The position numbers were made by a program, and so were the translations under genes. From Hyphomonadaceae bacterium UBA1849 (lineage in GTDB: Bacteria > Pseudomonadota > Alphaproteobacteria > Caulobacterales > Hyphomonadaceae), in contig DDIN01000001.1 of the NCBI GenBank assembly GCA_002338565.1, positions 62,001 through 126,000 on the forward strand: DNA of 64,000 nt, written 5' to 3'. Below, piece by piece: positions 26,856 to 35,376 of the stretch. Position 1 is the first letter of the stretch, and each line of letters starts with the position of its first letter. The notes beneath the pieces were generated by a model. It searched no databases, was not told the origin of the DNA, and saw only the letters and a list, made by a program, of their open reading frames with translations.

Positions 26856-27671
26856 ATGACTAATTCTGTTTACCCGCTTTCGTATCGCGCTGTCCTCTCT
26901 GCAACAGGTACTGAAACCACAAGCTTTCTGAACCGCGTTCTGACCTGCAACGTCGAGACACTTGCCATTGGCGATGGTGTTTACGGTGCGCTGCTGACGC
27001 CGCAGGGCAAGATTCTGACAGACATGTTTGTGTTCAGAACCGACGATGGATTGCTCATTGACCTTCCTGAAACGGAAATCGAAGCCATGCAAAAGCGTCT
27101 GACCATGCTAAAGCTTCGCGCCGACGTTCAGTTCACACGTCGTGATGATCTGCAGGTTCTGGTGTTCGAGGGAGATTCGGAATTGCCGGTTCTGGCTTCC
27201 ATGACGCCGCCGAATTATGGTGATGACATAAAGCGCGTCATTAGTGAGACCTTTATCGAAAGCTCCGAACAGGCGTCCGCGGCTTACACCAAGCTGCGTA
27301 CAGACGCTGTGTTTCCTGAGTTCGGAGTCGATTATGGCCCGAGCGATGTCTTCCCCGCCGATATCAATATGGATCTTACCAACGGCATCGACTTTAAAAA
27401 GGGCTGCTTTGTCGGTCAGGAAGTCGCCAGCCGCATGAAGCGTAAAACGGAAGTCCGAAAACGCCTTCTTCGCGTTTCTGCTCCTGAAGCGACGGCAGAA
27501 AGCGGCGACGAAATCAAAGCTGGCATCTCTACCGTGGGCACCGTGACGTCATGGTCCGAGGGAGATGGACTGGCATTAGTCCGGCTGGACCGTCTGGCAA
27601 ACGCCATAGAGTCTGCGACACCGGTTACGATCAATGATAAACCCGCAAAGTGCCACCTGCCATCCGCATAA
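26856..27671 (+). CDS. ygfZ: YgfZ/GcvT-domain folate-binding protein (Fe-S cluster maintenance)
   Basis: 271 residues of the COG0354/CAF17 family, which aids repair or assembly of iron-sulfur enzymes with tetrahydrofolate. The diagnostic motif KGCFVGQEV lies at 182-190, followed by ASRMKRKTEVRKRLLRV. Length and order match. Only 10 nt separate it from tag downstream, so they are likely co-transcribed. Confidence 0.92.
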   Translation: MTNSVYPLSYRAVLSATGTETTSFLNRVLTCNVETLAIGDGVYGALLTPQGKILTDMFVFRTDDGLLIDLPETEIEAMQKRLTMLKLRADVQFTRRDDLQVLVFEGDSELPVLASMTPPNYGDDIKRVISETFIESSEQASAAYTKLRTDAVFPEFGVDYGPSDVFPADINMDLTNGIDFKKGCFVGQEVASRMKRKTEVRKRLLRVSAPEATAESGDEIKAGISTVGTVTSWSEGDGLALVRLDRLANAIESATPVTINDKPAKCHLPSA

Positions 27672-27681
27672 GAGATTTTCC

Positions 27682-28272
27682 GTGACAGAAGACCCCAAAA
27701 TTCATTGTCCCTGGGCTCCCGCTGATGACGCGGTTTATCGCGCATATCACGACGAAGAATGGGGTGTGCCCGAGTATGACAGCCGTGCGCTCTGGGAGAA
27801 GCTTCAGCTCGACGGCTTTCAGGCCGGTCTCTCTTGGCGGACCATCCTGTATAAGCGCGATAGCATGCGCGAAGAATTCGATGGCTTTGATCCGGCTTCG
27901 ATTGCACGCTGGGACGATGAACGCATTGAACAAGCGCTTCAAAATCCCGGCATTATCAGATCACCTCAGAAAATTCGGGCGTTGATCGGCAATGCGAAAG
28001 CCTATCTGGCTTTCGAGGACGAACCACAATCTTTCTCTGAGTGGATGTGGGACTTTGTTGGCGGCTATCCCATCGTGAATTCGTGGGAAAACTTCCGCGA
28101 TGCGCCGACAAACAGCGAAGAATCTGCTGCACTTTCAAAAGCCCTGAAAAAGCGCGGTTTCAAATATTGCGGGCCGGTCATAGTCTACGCCTTCATGCAG
28201 GCAGTCGGCATGATCAATGATCATGAAACCGTCTGCCCACGTCACAAAGCGGTTCAGGCTTACGCCCGTTAA
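27682..28272 (+). CDS. tag: DNA-3-methyladenine glycosylase I
   Basis: Base-excision repair enzyme removing 3-methyladenine. From a GTG at 27682 it has 196 residues with the family opening CPWAPADDAVYRAYHDEEWG, including the zinc ligands Cys9 and His23, then LDGFQAGLSWRTIL and the C-terminal zinc ligands in INDHETVCPRH. An in-frame start at 27634 overlaps ygfZ and is less likely. The stop abuts the convergent monooxygenase gene with no gap. Confidence 0.93.
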   Translation: MTEDPKIHCPWAPADDAVYRAYHDEEWGVPEYDSRALWEKLQLDGFQAGLSWRTILYKRDSMREEFDGFDPASIARWDDERIEQALQNPGIIRSPQKIRALIGNAKAYLAFEDEPQSFSEWMWDFVGGYPIVNSWENFRDAPTNSEESAALSKALKKRGFKYCGPVIVYAFMQAVGMINDHETVCPRHKAVQAYAR

Positions 28273-29817
28273 TTACTCGGCCGCCAGTTCCTGCGCGCCA
28301 GCCTGTGTGCTTGCATCAACGGGCGCCACAGAGACAGGAACCTGCTCACCGGCTTTGGTGAAGCGCATCACGCCATCGTCCAGCTTGCTGAAACGCAGCG
28401 TCATAAGATCAACGGCATAGTTCTGATTGAGCTTCCAAGGTTTGTTGGATGCCTGCTTCGGAAAGCGGTGAAGCGTTCGCTGTACATAACCCGATGAGAA
28501 ACTCAGCCAGTCTTCTGTCTCGACGTTCGGATCATCATTGTGAGGCGTCGCCGCAACGTCGCCAGAACGGTCCATGTGATTGATCAGACGGCACATGAAT
28601 TCGCTGGTCAGGTCCGCTTTCAACGTCCAGGACGCGTTCGTATATCCGAAAACGCCTGCGAGATTTGGCAGGCCAGAGAACATCAGGCCTTTATAGTTCA
28701 GGAGCTCATTCGGCACGATTTTGCGCCCGTCGACTTCCAGTTCAACACCGCCGAGGAATTTCAGGTCGAGCCCCGTCGCTGTGACAACAATATCTGCGTC
28801 GATGCGCTCACCGGATTTCAACTGAATGCCGTTTTCATCAAAGCGCTCGATATGGTCTGTCACGACAGATGCTGCCCCATCCTTAATCGCCTCAAAAAGA
28901 TCATTGTCCGGAACGAGGCAAAGGCGCTGCTCCCACGGATTGTATGCCGGTGTGAAGTGTTTTTCGACGTCATAGTCCGGGCCGAGTTGCTCCCGCACAA
29001 TCCCTATCAATTGCTCCTTCGTTTTCTCAGGATGCTTTTGCGTGAGATTGTAAAAATACATGGTGAACAGCACATTCTTCCAACGTGACAGACTGTAAGC
29101 CAGTCGCTCTGGAAGGAATTTGCGCATCTTGTTTGCAAGAGCGTCCGTCGCCGGACGTGTCGCCATATAGGTTGGCGAGCGCTGAAGCATGGTGACATGG
29201 GCTGCTGTCTTAGCCATTTCAGGCACAAGCGTGACGGCCGTCGCGCCACTACCAATGACGACAACCTTCTTGTTCGCGTAATCGATGCTCTCGTCCCATT
29301 TTTGCGGGTGGATAATCAGACCACTGAAATCTTCCATTCCATCAAAGTCGGGCGTGTATCCCGCATCATAGCTGTAATAGCCGCTACACATGAGAAGATA
29401 CTGACCAGTGACGGTTTTCTCTTCTCCGCTCGCTTTGTCGAGGCTGGTCACATACCAGCTCGACGTCTCCGATGACCATTTGGCCGATTTTACATCCTGC
29501 CCAAAGCGGATGTGTTCGGAGATGCCGTTTTCATCGGCCGTTTCCCGAACGTAAGACCGGATAGAAGGACCATCTGCGATGGCTTTTGCCTGACGCCATG
29601 GTTTGAACGAATAGCCCAGCGTGTGCATGTCTGAGTCGGAACGAATGCCAGGGTAACGGAACAAATCCCACGTGCCGCCAATCGCGTCTCTTCCTTCCAG
29701 AATGGCGTAGGTTTTACCCGGACATTTCTGCTGAAGGTGATACGCCGCGCCAATGCCGGAAAGGCCTGCGCCCACGATGAGAACGTCGAAATGGTCGGTG
29801 GATGTTTCGCTTGGCAT
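28273..29817 (-). CDS. Flavin-containing Baeyer-Villiger-type monooxygenase
   Basis: 514 residues. An N-terminal FAD Rossmann motif (IVGAGLSGIGAAYHL, 14-28), a second NADPH-binding GSGATAV, and between them the Baeyer-Villiger fingerprint FxGxxxHxxxWD at 164-175 (FSGLIIHPQKWD). NADPH-dependent oxygen insertion into a ketone or related substrate is expected; the natural substrate is unknown. It is a single gene with an unusually long perfect inverted repeat just upstream of its start. Confidence 0.9.
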   Translation of the reverse strand: MPSETSTDHFDVLIVGAGLSGIGAAYHLQQKCPGKTYAILEGRDAIGGTWDLFRYPGIRSDSDMHTLGYSFKPWRQAKAIADGPSIRSYVRETADENGISEHIRFGQDVKSAKWSSETSSWYVTSLDKASGEEKTVTGQYLLMCSGYYSYDAGYTPDFDGMEDFSGLIIHPQKWDESIDYANKKVVVIGSGATAVTLVPEMAKTAAHVTMLQRSPTYMATRPATDALANKMRKFLPERLAYSLSRWKNVLFTMYFYNLTQKHPEKTKEQLIGIVREQLGPDYDVEKHFTPAYNPWEQRLCLVPDNDLFEAIKDGAASVVTDHIERFDENGIQLKSGERIDADIVVTATGLDLKFLGGVELEVDGRKIVPNELLNYKGLMFSGLPNLAGVFGYTNASWTLKADLTSEFMCRLINHMDRSGDVAATPHNDDPNVETEDWLSFSSGYVQRTLHRFPKQASNKPWKLNQNYAVDLMTLRFSKLDDGVMRFTKAGEQVPVSVAPVDASTQAGAQELAAE

Positions 29818-29842
29818 GTTTCTTCCCCGTCTCAGAACGCAA

Positions 29843-29877
29843 ATAGCCTGAGCATATTTTATTTATGCTCAGGCTAT
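29843..29877. repeat. 35-bp perfect inverted repeat upstream of the monooxygenase
   Basis: Arms ATAGCCTGAGCATA and TATGCTCAGGCTAT are 14 bp and fully complementary, around a 7-nt AT loop. It lies 26 bp before the monooxygenase start and 43 bp after the symporter stop on the same strand. As RNA it would make a stable hairpin that could end the symporter transcript, although only a weak T-run follows (TATTTGCG). As DNA it could be an operator. Confidence 0.6.
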
Positions 29878-29919
29878 CAGCTACAGATCGATTTTACGAG
29901 GTCTAACGTAACGTAAGGC

Positions 29920-31416
29920 CTAGAGGTCCATGATCGCTTCGATATCCTTCTGAAGCGGTTTCGGCTTCTCGATGTAAGAAATACCGATGAACGCAATCAT
30001 CGAAATCAACATGGAAATGAACCCGCCATCCATGCCGAACGGCATCGCAATCCCGAACAGTTTAACACTGAAGTTGAAGACCAGTGACAGAATGATTGCG
30101 AAGATAGCAGCGTTCGCCGTCGCCCGTTTCCAGTTCAGGCCGAGTGCCACGACCGGGAAGATCGCCGCAGCGAACGTGCCCCAACCGAACGCACCAAGCA
30201 GCGCGACAAGCTCACCGCTATTATAGCGCGCATACAGCGCAAAGCCGGTAGCGAACAGGCACAACAGAACCGTCGCTACGCGCGCCCACCAGAGTTCATT
30301 CTTGAGTGGTTTCCCGCGAATAGCTTTCGGCAGATCATGAATGATCGCAGCCGCGCCAATGTTCAGGAAGCCGTCCGCCGTCGACATGATCGCCGCAAAC
30401 AGACCGGCGAACACGACACCAGCAAGAAGCGGATTAGCATACGCTGTCAGGAACTCCGGTGCCGCGTCATCAGGAAGCCCCAGCGGATCATGGTTACCCT
30501 GAAGCACCAGTGCACGCATCACCAGACCGACTGAAATCCAGAGCATCGCTGCAACCGCATAGCCCGCGATTGAGAGCGGCAGAATGACCTTCGTGTCTTT
30601 GACCGTACGGTTCATCATCAGCTTAGTGATGAGGTGCGGCTGGCCCGCAATACCCACGCCAAACATGAATGCCCATGCGACCGCTGCGAACATGCCACCG
30701 GAACCAAACGGCATGATCGCCTCTGGGTCATCGGCAAGCAATGAGCTGGATGCTGCGGTGAACCCGCCATCAACCGCCATCGCGGCAGCCACAACGACGA
30801 GCAAGCCACAGACCATCATGATGAGGCCCTGAACGAGGTCGGTATAAACCGACGCCAGAATACCGCCTGTCACCGCGTAGAAGATCAGGACGCTCACCGA
30901 AATCACAGCACAAGTAATCAGGCTGATGCCTTCAAACATTTCTGTGTTCCCGAGGATCGACTGAAGAACCGTCGACATAGCAAGAATCTGTGTCGCCAGA
31001 TATCCAAGCACACCAAGAATAACGACGACTGCCATCCAGCCACCGGCAGCTTTACTGGAATAACGTGCAGCAACGATATCCGGCAGCGAGATCGAATCTC
31101 TGATCTCCGCCATCACACGCATACGCTTGGCGAGCATGTAGAATACGATCGCATAGCCGAGGGTGGAGACGATCACCATCCAGACGGATGTCATGCCCAT
31201 ATTGTAGACGAGGCCAGGGCCACCGACGAAGCCAAAGCCTGACAAAGTCGACGAGAAGACCGCGAGGCCTACAACGACCGGGCCGAGCCCCTTGCCCGCA
31301 ATAAAGAAGTCGGACGCAGAGTGCGTCTTACGCATCGCCCAGATGCCGACCAGAATACAGATAACGAAATACACGCCGATACAGGCGAGGATGATTGGTT
31401 CACGGAACGCTTCCAT
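29920..31416 (-). CDS. Sodium:solute symporter family protein
   Basis: 498 residues with about 13 hydrophobic helices, SSS family. Typical blocks are SASDFFIAGKGLG near the N-terminus, FSSTLSGFGFVGGPGLVY in TM2, and the ATGFALYARYNSGELVALLG / GWGTFAAAIFPVVALGLNWK pair of late helices. Na+-coupled uptake of an organic anion or similar solute is expected; the substrate is not identified. It starts 3 nt after the small membrane protein gene, so the two form an operon. Confidence 0.92.
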   Translation of the reverse strand: MEAFREPIILACIGVYFVICILVGIWAMRKTHSASDFFIAGKGLGPVVVGLAVFSSTLSGFGFVGGPGLVYNMGMTSVWMVIVSTLGYAIVFYMLAKRMRVMAEIRDSISLPDIVAARYSSKAAGGWMAVVVILGVLGYLATQILAMSTVLQSILGNTEMFEGISLITCAVISVSVLIFYAVTGGILASVYTDLVQGLIMMVCGLLVVVAAAMAVDGGFTAASSSLLADDPEAIMPFGSGGMFAAVAWAFMFGVGIAGQPHLITKLMMNRTVKDTKVILPLSIAGYAVAAMLWISVGLVMRALVLQGNHDPLGLPDDAAPEFLTAYANPLLAGVVFAGLFAAIMSTADGFLNIGAAAIIHDLPKAIRGKPLKNELWWARVATVLLCLFATGFALYARYNSGELVALLGAFGWGTFAAAIFPVVALGLNWKRATANAAIFAIILSLVFNFSVKLFGIAMPFGMDGGFISMLISMIAFIGISYIEKPKPLQKDIEAIMDL

Positions 31417-31419
31417 GTC

Positions 31420-31944
31420 TTAAGCCTCCGTCTTTTCTGCACTTTTGGCCGCAATCAGCGCCTCAAAAGTTTTCTCGTCTTCAGGCGTGAAGATGAACTT
31501 GTTGAACCCGGCGATATAGATGGCCGTGTACAATGCAGCAGTCCCCCAGCAGCCATAAAGCATCATCGCTGTTGGCGCAGGAAAGCCGAGCAACATGAAT
31601 GTCTCGCCCGTGTTCAGAAAATCCACGTAAAACACGATGAGCAATGTCGCAAAGACAAGGTTTAGCGCCGTCACGCCGCCCATCATCGTCCAGAATGTTT
31701 TATTTCGATTATGTTCTGCGACGCCAAAAGCCATAAAGGCCGGTGCCATGAGGAATGTCGCGAAATAGAGGATGAGCCCCTCGATCCACAACCCTTCCAG
31801 ACGTGCAGCACTGTCGCCGCCAATACTCATGCCCGCATATTCTGGGTGAGGCCCGCCCGAAACCATGTCCGGTGCTCCCCCAAACATCGCGACAACAATA
31901 GTTGCCGCCATGATGACTAATACGCCAAAAATCCATTTCATCAT
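31420..31944 (-). CDS. Four-helix membrane protein paired with the symporter
   Basis: 174 residues, not recognised. Four hydrophobic helices (about 4-22, 51-75, 85-107 and 118-140) and a short polar C-terminus with FTPEDEKTFEAL. It resembles in layout the small accessory membrane proteins that accompany some SSS-type transporters, but is longer than those. GGGAGGG 9 nt upstream of the ATG is a strong ribosome site. First gene of the two-gene operon with the symporter, so an accessory subunit is a fair inference. Confidence 0.75.
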   Translation of the reverse strand: MMKWIFGVLVIMAATIVVAMFGGAPDMVSGGPHPEYAGMSIGGDSAARLEGLWIEGLILYFATFLMAPAFMAFGVAEHNRNKTFWTMMGGVTALNLVFATLLIVFYVDFLNTGETFMLLGFPAPTAMMLYGCWGTAALYTAIYIAGFNKFIFTPEDEKTFEALIAAKSAEKTEA

Positions 31945-31967
31945 GGATTATAGCCCTCCCGATGTTT

Positions 31968-31973
31968 ATTATA
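31968..31973 (-). promoter_or_regulatory. Candidate -10 box for the symporter operon
   Basis: On the minus strand a perfect TATAAT lies 24 bp before the ATG, followed by the GGGAGGG ribosome site. No convincing -35 box is found at 16-18 nt (a TTGACA lies 24 nt upstream), so an activator may be required. The rest of 31945-32080 shows no gene. Confidence 0.35.
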
Positions 31974-32080
31974 GTCAGCTCTATTTTTCTCAGAAACTGT
32001 CAAAACTTGGGAGATTAGGCAAGCTAGAGATTCAAAATCTCAGCAAAAGACTCGGTTTAGCAGCCCATTGGTTGCCGAAA

Positions 32081-33307
32081 TCAGTCTTCGGGCCGCTCAA
32101 GATACCGCGTTTTTCTGATCTGCGGAAATAAGAATGCCCAGCCAGCCGCAATGCCAATAGCCGCCAAGCCGCCCAGAACAACGGTAGCGACCGGACCAAG
32201 CACAGCCCCCATGAACCCTGCCCTCGCCTCGCCCAACTCGTTTGAAGCACCGAGAAAGATCGAGTTTACGGCGTTTACACGTCCGCGCACGTCATCCGGC
32301 GTCCAGAGCTGGAGGAGAACTTCGCGGATATAGACCGACACCATGTCGAATGCGCCGACGAACATCAGCGCCAGAATCGAAAACCATGCAATGGTCGATG
32401 CGCCGAATACAGCCGTCGCGAGACCGAAAAGCGCGACGCTCACGAACAGAATGATCCCTGCATGGTCGCGGATCGGGAAAATGTTCATGATTGCCACCAT
32501 GATCAACGCCCCGATGCCTGGCGCAGCGCGAAGTAGCCCCAGCCCCTGTGAATCGACTTGAAGAATATCGCTCGCATAGACCGGCAACATCGCCACCGCA
32601 CCACCGAGCAATACCGCAAAGAGGTCCAGCGAGATCGCACCCAGGACAACTTTCTCTTTGAAGACGTACTGGAAGCCCTCCAGCACGCTCGAGAGTGTTT
32701 TAGCCGCCTGCCCTGTCACCTGATCAGGCTTGGGAATCGCGAACACCAGAACCGCCGCGATAAGGAACAGACCGACAGCAACCGAATACGCGACCGACGC
32801 AGATATACCATACAGCAAACCACCTGCGACCGGGCCCACAATTGATGCGGCCTGCCAGGAAACCGCCGCAAAACCGGCCGCGTTCACAAAGTCTTCTTTT
32901 GGTACAAGATTAACCGCAAGGCTTGAAGACGCAGGCGCGAGGAACGCACGCGCGCAACCAAATACGAGCAGAACGAAAAGAACGGCGTACGGATCGAAGC
33001 TCCGATTTACCGCCATGAGCAAAATCGTCAGCGCGCAGGCCAGCTCAACGACGACCGAAATTCCCATTACGAGACGTCGTCCGAACTGATCGGCCGCCAT
33101 ACCCGTAAGAAACACTAGCCCGAGCGCAGGAAGAAATTGCACCAGACCAATCGCGCCCAACAGCAGCATACTGCTCGTTTCGGCATACATCTGCCATGCA
33201 ATGGAGATTGAAAGCACTTGCGCGGCAAACGCGGTGCAGAAGCGCGCCCCGAAATAGAGGCGATAGCTATTGTGCTTGAAAGCTGAGAAGCGGCCGGTAC
33301 CAGACAT
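32081..33307 (-). CDS. Major facilitator superfamily transporter
   Basis: 408 residues with 11-12 hydrophobic helices. The loop 2-3 motif is seen as GMAADQFGRRLVMG, and the layout (FSAFKHNSYRLYFGARFC at the start, central PDQVTGQAAKTLSSVLEGFQYVFKEK) is that of the EntS/YfiS-like exporter branch. Drug or siderophore export is possible; no substrate can be assigned. Single gene downstream of thiG in the same direction. Confidence 0.9.
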   Translation of the reverse strand: MSGTGRFSAFKHNSYRLYFGARFCTAFAAQVLSISIAWQMYAETSSMLLLGAIGLVQFLPALGLVFLTGMAADQFGRRLVMGISVVVELACALTILLMAVNRSFDPYAVLFVLLVFGCARAFLAPASSSLAVNLVPKEDFVNAAGFAAVSWQAASIVGPVAGGLLYGISASVAYSVAVGLFLIAAVLVFAIPKPDQVTGQAAKTLSSVLEGFQYVFKEKVVLGAISLDLFAVLLGGAVAMLPVYASDILQVDSQGLGLLRAAPGIGALIMVAIMNIFPIRDHAGIILFVSVALFGLATAVFGASTIAWFSILALMFVGAFDMVSVYIREVLLQLWTPDDVRGRVNAVNSIFLGASNELGEARAGFMGAVLGPVATVVLGGLAAIGIAAGWAFLFPQIRKTRYLERPED

Positions 33308-33360
33308 GATCGCCTGTTACACCGCTTCTCCGCAGAATTCAGTCTTTATATTCTAAAGCG

Positions 33361-34152
33361 TCAGATAAGACCCGCGAGCGGTGAACTCGGGTCAGCGTAA
33401 CGCTTCTTCGGCATACGGCCTGCGAGATAGGATTCACGACCCGCAATAACAGCGTGCTTCATAGCGCTTGCCATCAACACCGGATCTTTGGCTTCTGCGA
33501 TAGCAGTATTCATGAGAACGCCGTCACAGCCGAGCTCCATGGCGACGGCAGCATCTGATGCTGTGCCCACGCCCGCATCCACGATAACAGGAACACGGGT
33601 CTGCTCAACGATGAGGCGAATATTCACCGGATTCATGATGCCAAGACCGGAACCGATCAGTGAGCCGAGCGGCATGATGGCAACGCAGCCTGCATCTTCA
33701 AGACGCTTTGCATAGACCGGATCGTCTGAACAATAGACCATGACCTTGAAGCCTTCTTTGATCAGAAGCTCAGCAGCGCGCAGCGTCTCGGACATATCCG
33801 GATAAAGCGTCTTCTGGTCCGACAGCACTTCCAGCTTCACCAGATCCCAACCACCCGCTTCACGAGCCAGACGAAGCGTACGGATCGCATCCTCGGCAGT
33901 AAAGCAGCCTGCAGTGTTTGGTAGAAACGTATATTTCTCCGGGGAGACGAAATCGGTAAGACGCGGCTTGCTCTTATCCGTCAGATTTACCCGGCGCACA
34001 GCAACTGTGACCATGTCCACATCCGCAGCCTGGGCTGCATGCAGGTTCTGCTCATAGTCTTTATACTTGCCGGTGCCGATGATGAGGCGCGACGAGAATT
34101 CACGACCCGCAATCGTTAGCGTGTCTTTTTTCGGGTTGGTTGCATCGGTCAT
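33361..34152 (-). CDS. thiG: Thiazole synthase
   Basis: Builds the thiazole phosphate of thiamine from deoxyxylulose phosphate, glycine imine and ThiS thiocarboxylate. The 263-residue TIM barrel shows SRLIIGTGKY, the Schiff-base Lys106 in DLVKLEVL, and phosphate-binding IMPLGSLIGSGLGI and DAGVGTASDAA. One nt separates it from thiS. Confidence 0.97.
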   Translation of the reverse strand: MTDATNPKKDTLTIAGREFSSRLIIGTGKYKDYEQNLHAAQAADVDMVTVAVRRVNLTDKSKPRLTDFVSPEKYTFLPNTAGCFTAEDAIRTLRLAREAGGWDLVKLEVLSDQKTLYPDMSETLRAAELLIKEGFKVMVYCSDDPVYAKRLEDAGCVAIMPLGSLIGSGLGIMNPVNIRLIVEQTRVPVIVDAGVGTASDAAVAMELGCDGVLMNTAIAEAKDPVLMASAMKHAVIAGRESYLAGRMPKKRYADPSSPLAGLI

Positions 34153-34153
34153 A

Positions 34154-34363
34154 TCAACCGCCTCCTACAAACTCTACGATTTCGATATTGTCGCCGTCCG
34201 ACAGCTCCACGTCGCCATGAAGTGATTTCGGTACGATCTCAAGGTTTCGTTCTACGGCAACCGCTTTCGGATCAAGCTCAAGCTTGATCACGAGGCCCAG
34301 AATTGTCGTTCCCGGATTGACCTCGAAAGAGTCACCATTCAATCTGATATTCAAATCAATCAC
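34154..34363 (-). CDS. thiS: Sulfur carrier protein ThiS
   Basis: 69-residue ubiquitin-like protein whose C-terminal Gly-Gly (VEFVGGG) is thiocarboxylated to carry sulfur for ThiG. It starts at a GTG and directly precedes thiG. The remaining thiazole genes (thiO, thiF, thiE) are not in the window. Confidence 0.93.
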   Translation of the reverse strand: MIDLNIRLNGDSFEVNPGTTILGLVIKLELDPKAVAVERNLEIVPKSLHGDVELSDGDNIEIVEFVGGG

Positions 34364-34423
34364 CCGTGCGGTCGATTAAGTGTCTGGTTTATCACGATAG
34401 GTGTGCTAAGCGTCCTGACCAAT

Positions 34424-34867
34424 ATGACAAGAGTTATTTCCTGCATAAACGGCCCGAATCTCAATCTGCTCGGCCAACGAGAGCCTGAGATATACGGACG
34501 CCAGACGCTTCAGGACATCGAAACGATGGCCCGGGACGAGGCTACGCTACATGGCTTTGATCTGCAAATGCACCAGAGCAATAGCGAAGGCGCAATCGTC
34601 GACTTGTTGCAAGCGGCCCGAACCGAAGCGACGGGCGTCATTCTGAACGCAGCGGCCTACACGCACACATCCGTCGCGATCCACGACGCATTGAAATCTC
34701 TCGATTTACCGGTAATTGAGGTTCATCTTTCGAATCCTGCCGCGCGCGAGGAATTTCGTTCTACCAATTTTATAGGCCCTGTCGTCACAGGGTCGATTGC
34801 AGGACTTGGCGCAGCTGGCTATGTGCTAGCGGTTAAGGCACTTGCCACCCTGATTCCATCAAGCTGA
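34424..34867 (+). CDS. aroQ: 3-dehydroquinate dehydratase, type II
   Basis: Third step of the shikimate pathway. From the ATG at 34424 it is 147 residues with the family opening INGPNLNLLGQREPEIYG (Tyr24 in the active-site loop), QSNSEGAIVDLLQ, NAAAYTHTSVAI and VHLSNPAAREEFR. A GTG at 34403 would add 7 residues. First gene of aroQ-accB-accC-aat, 11 nt before accB. Confidence 0.95.
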   Translation: MTRVISCINGPNLNLLGQREPEIYGRQTLQDIETMARDEATLHGFDLQMHQSNSEGAIVDLLQAARTEATGVILNAAAYTHTSVAIHDALKSLDLPVIEVHLSNPAAREEFRSTNFIGPVVTGSIAGLGAAGYVLAVKALATLIPSS

Positions 34868-34878
34868 AAGGCGAAAAC

Positions 34879-35367
34879 ATGGCAAACGATAAGACAACCG
34901 TAGATCCAGCGCTGGTGCGCGAACTCGCAGCTATTCTGCGTGAAGCCGATCTCGGTGAAATTGAAGTTGAACAGGGCGAACTGAAGATTCGCGTAAGCAA
35001 GCCTGCAGCACCGGTTGTTGCTCAAGCACCTGTTTCTTATGCCGCTCCTGCAGCACCTGCACCGGCAGCAGCCCCTGCTGCATCGGCTGCCGAAGCCGCA
35101 AGCGCTGCACCAGTTGCAGCCGCTGACGAAGAAATCATTACGTCGCCAATGATCGGCACGTTCTACCGTTCGCCATCGCCAGATGCGTCTACCTTCGTTG
35201 AAAAAGGCAGCTCTGTGAACAAGGCTTCCGTCGTCTGCATCATTGAAGCGATGAAAGTGATGAACGAGATCAAAGCCGAAGTTTCTGGCGAGATTATCGA
35301 AATCCTCGTGAACGATGCAGAAGCCGTTGAATACGGCCAACCACTGTTCAAAGTGAAAAAAGGCTAG
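34879..35367 (+). CDS. accB: Biotin carboxyl carrier protein of acetyl-CoA carboxylase
   Basis: 162 residues: an N-terminal helical part, an Ala/Pro-rich flexible linker (about 43-82) and the biotinyl domain with Lys126 in EAMKVMNEI, the biotinylation site. Works with AccC, which follows 9 nt later. Confidence 0.98.
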   Translation: MANDKTTVDPALVRELAAILREADLGEIEVEQGELKIRVSKPAAPVVAQAPVSYAAPAAPAPAAAPAASAAEAASAAPVAAADEEIITSPMIGTFYRSPSPDASTFVEKGSSVNKASVVCIIEAMKVMNEIKAEVSGEIIEILVNDAEAVEYGQPLFKVKKG

Positions 35368-35376
35368 GCCTTTTCC

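Noticed and set aside
34879..35367. Ala/Pro-rich tract in accB as a repeat of interest
   Set aside because: This is the normal flexible linker of biotin carboxyl carrier proteins.
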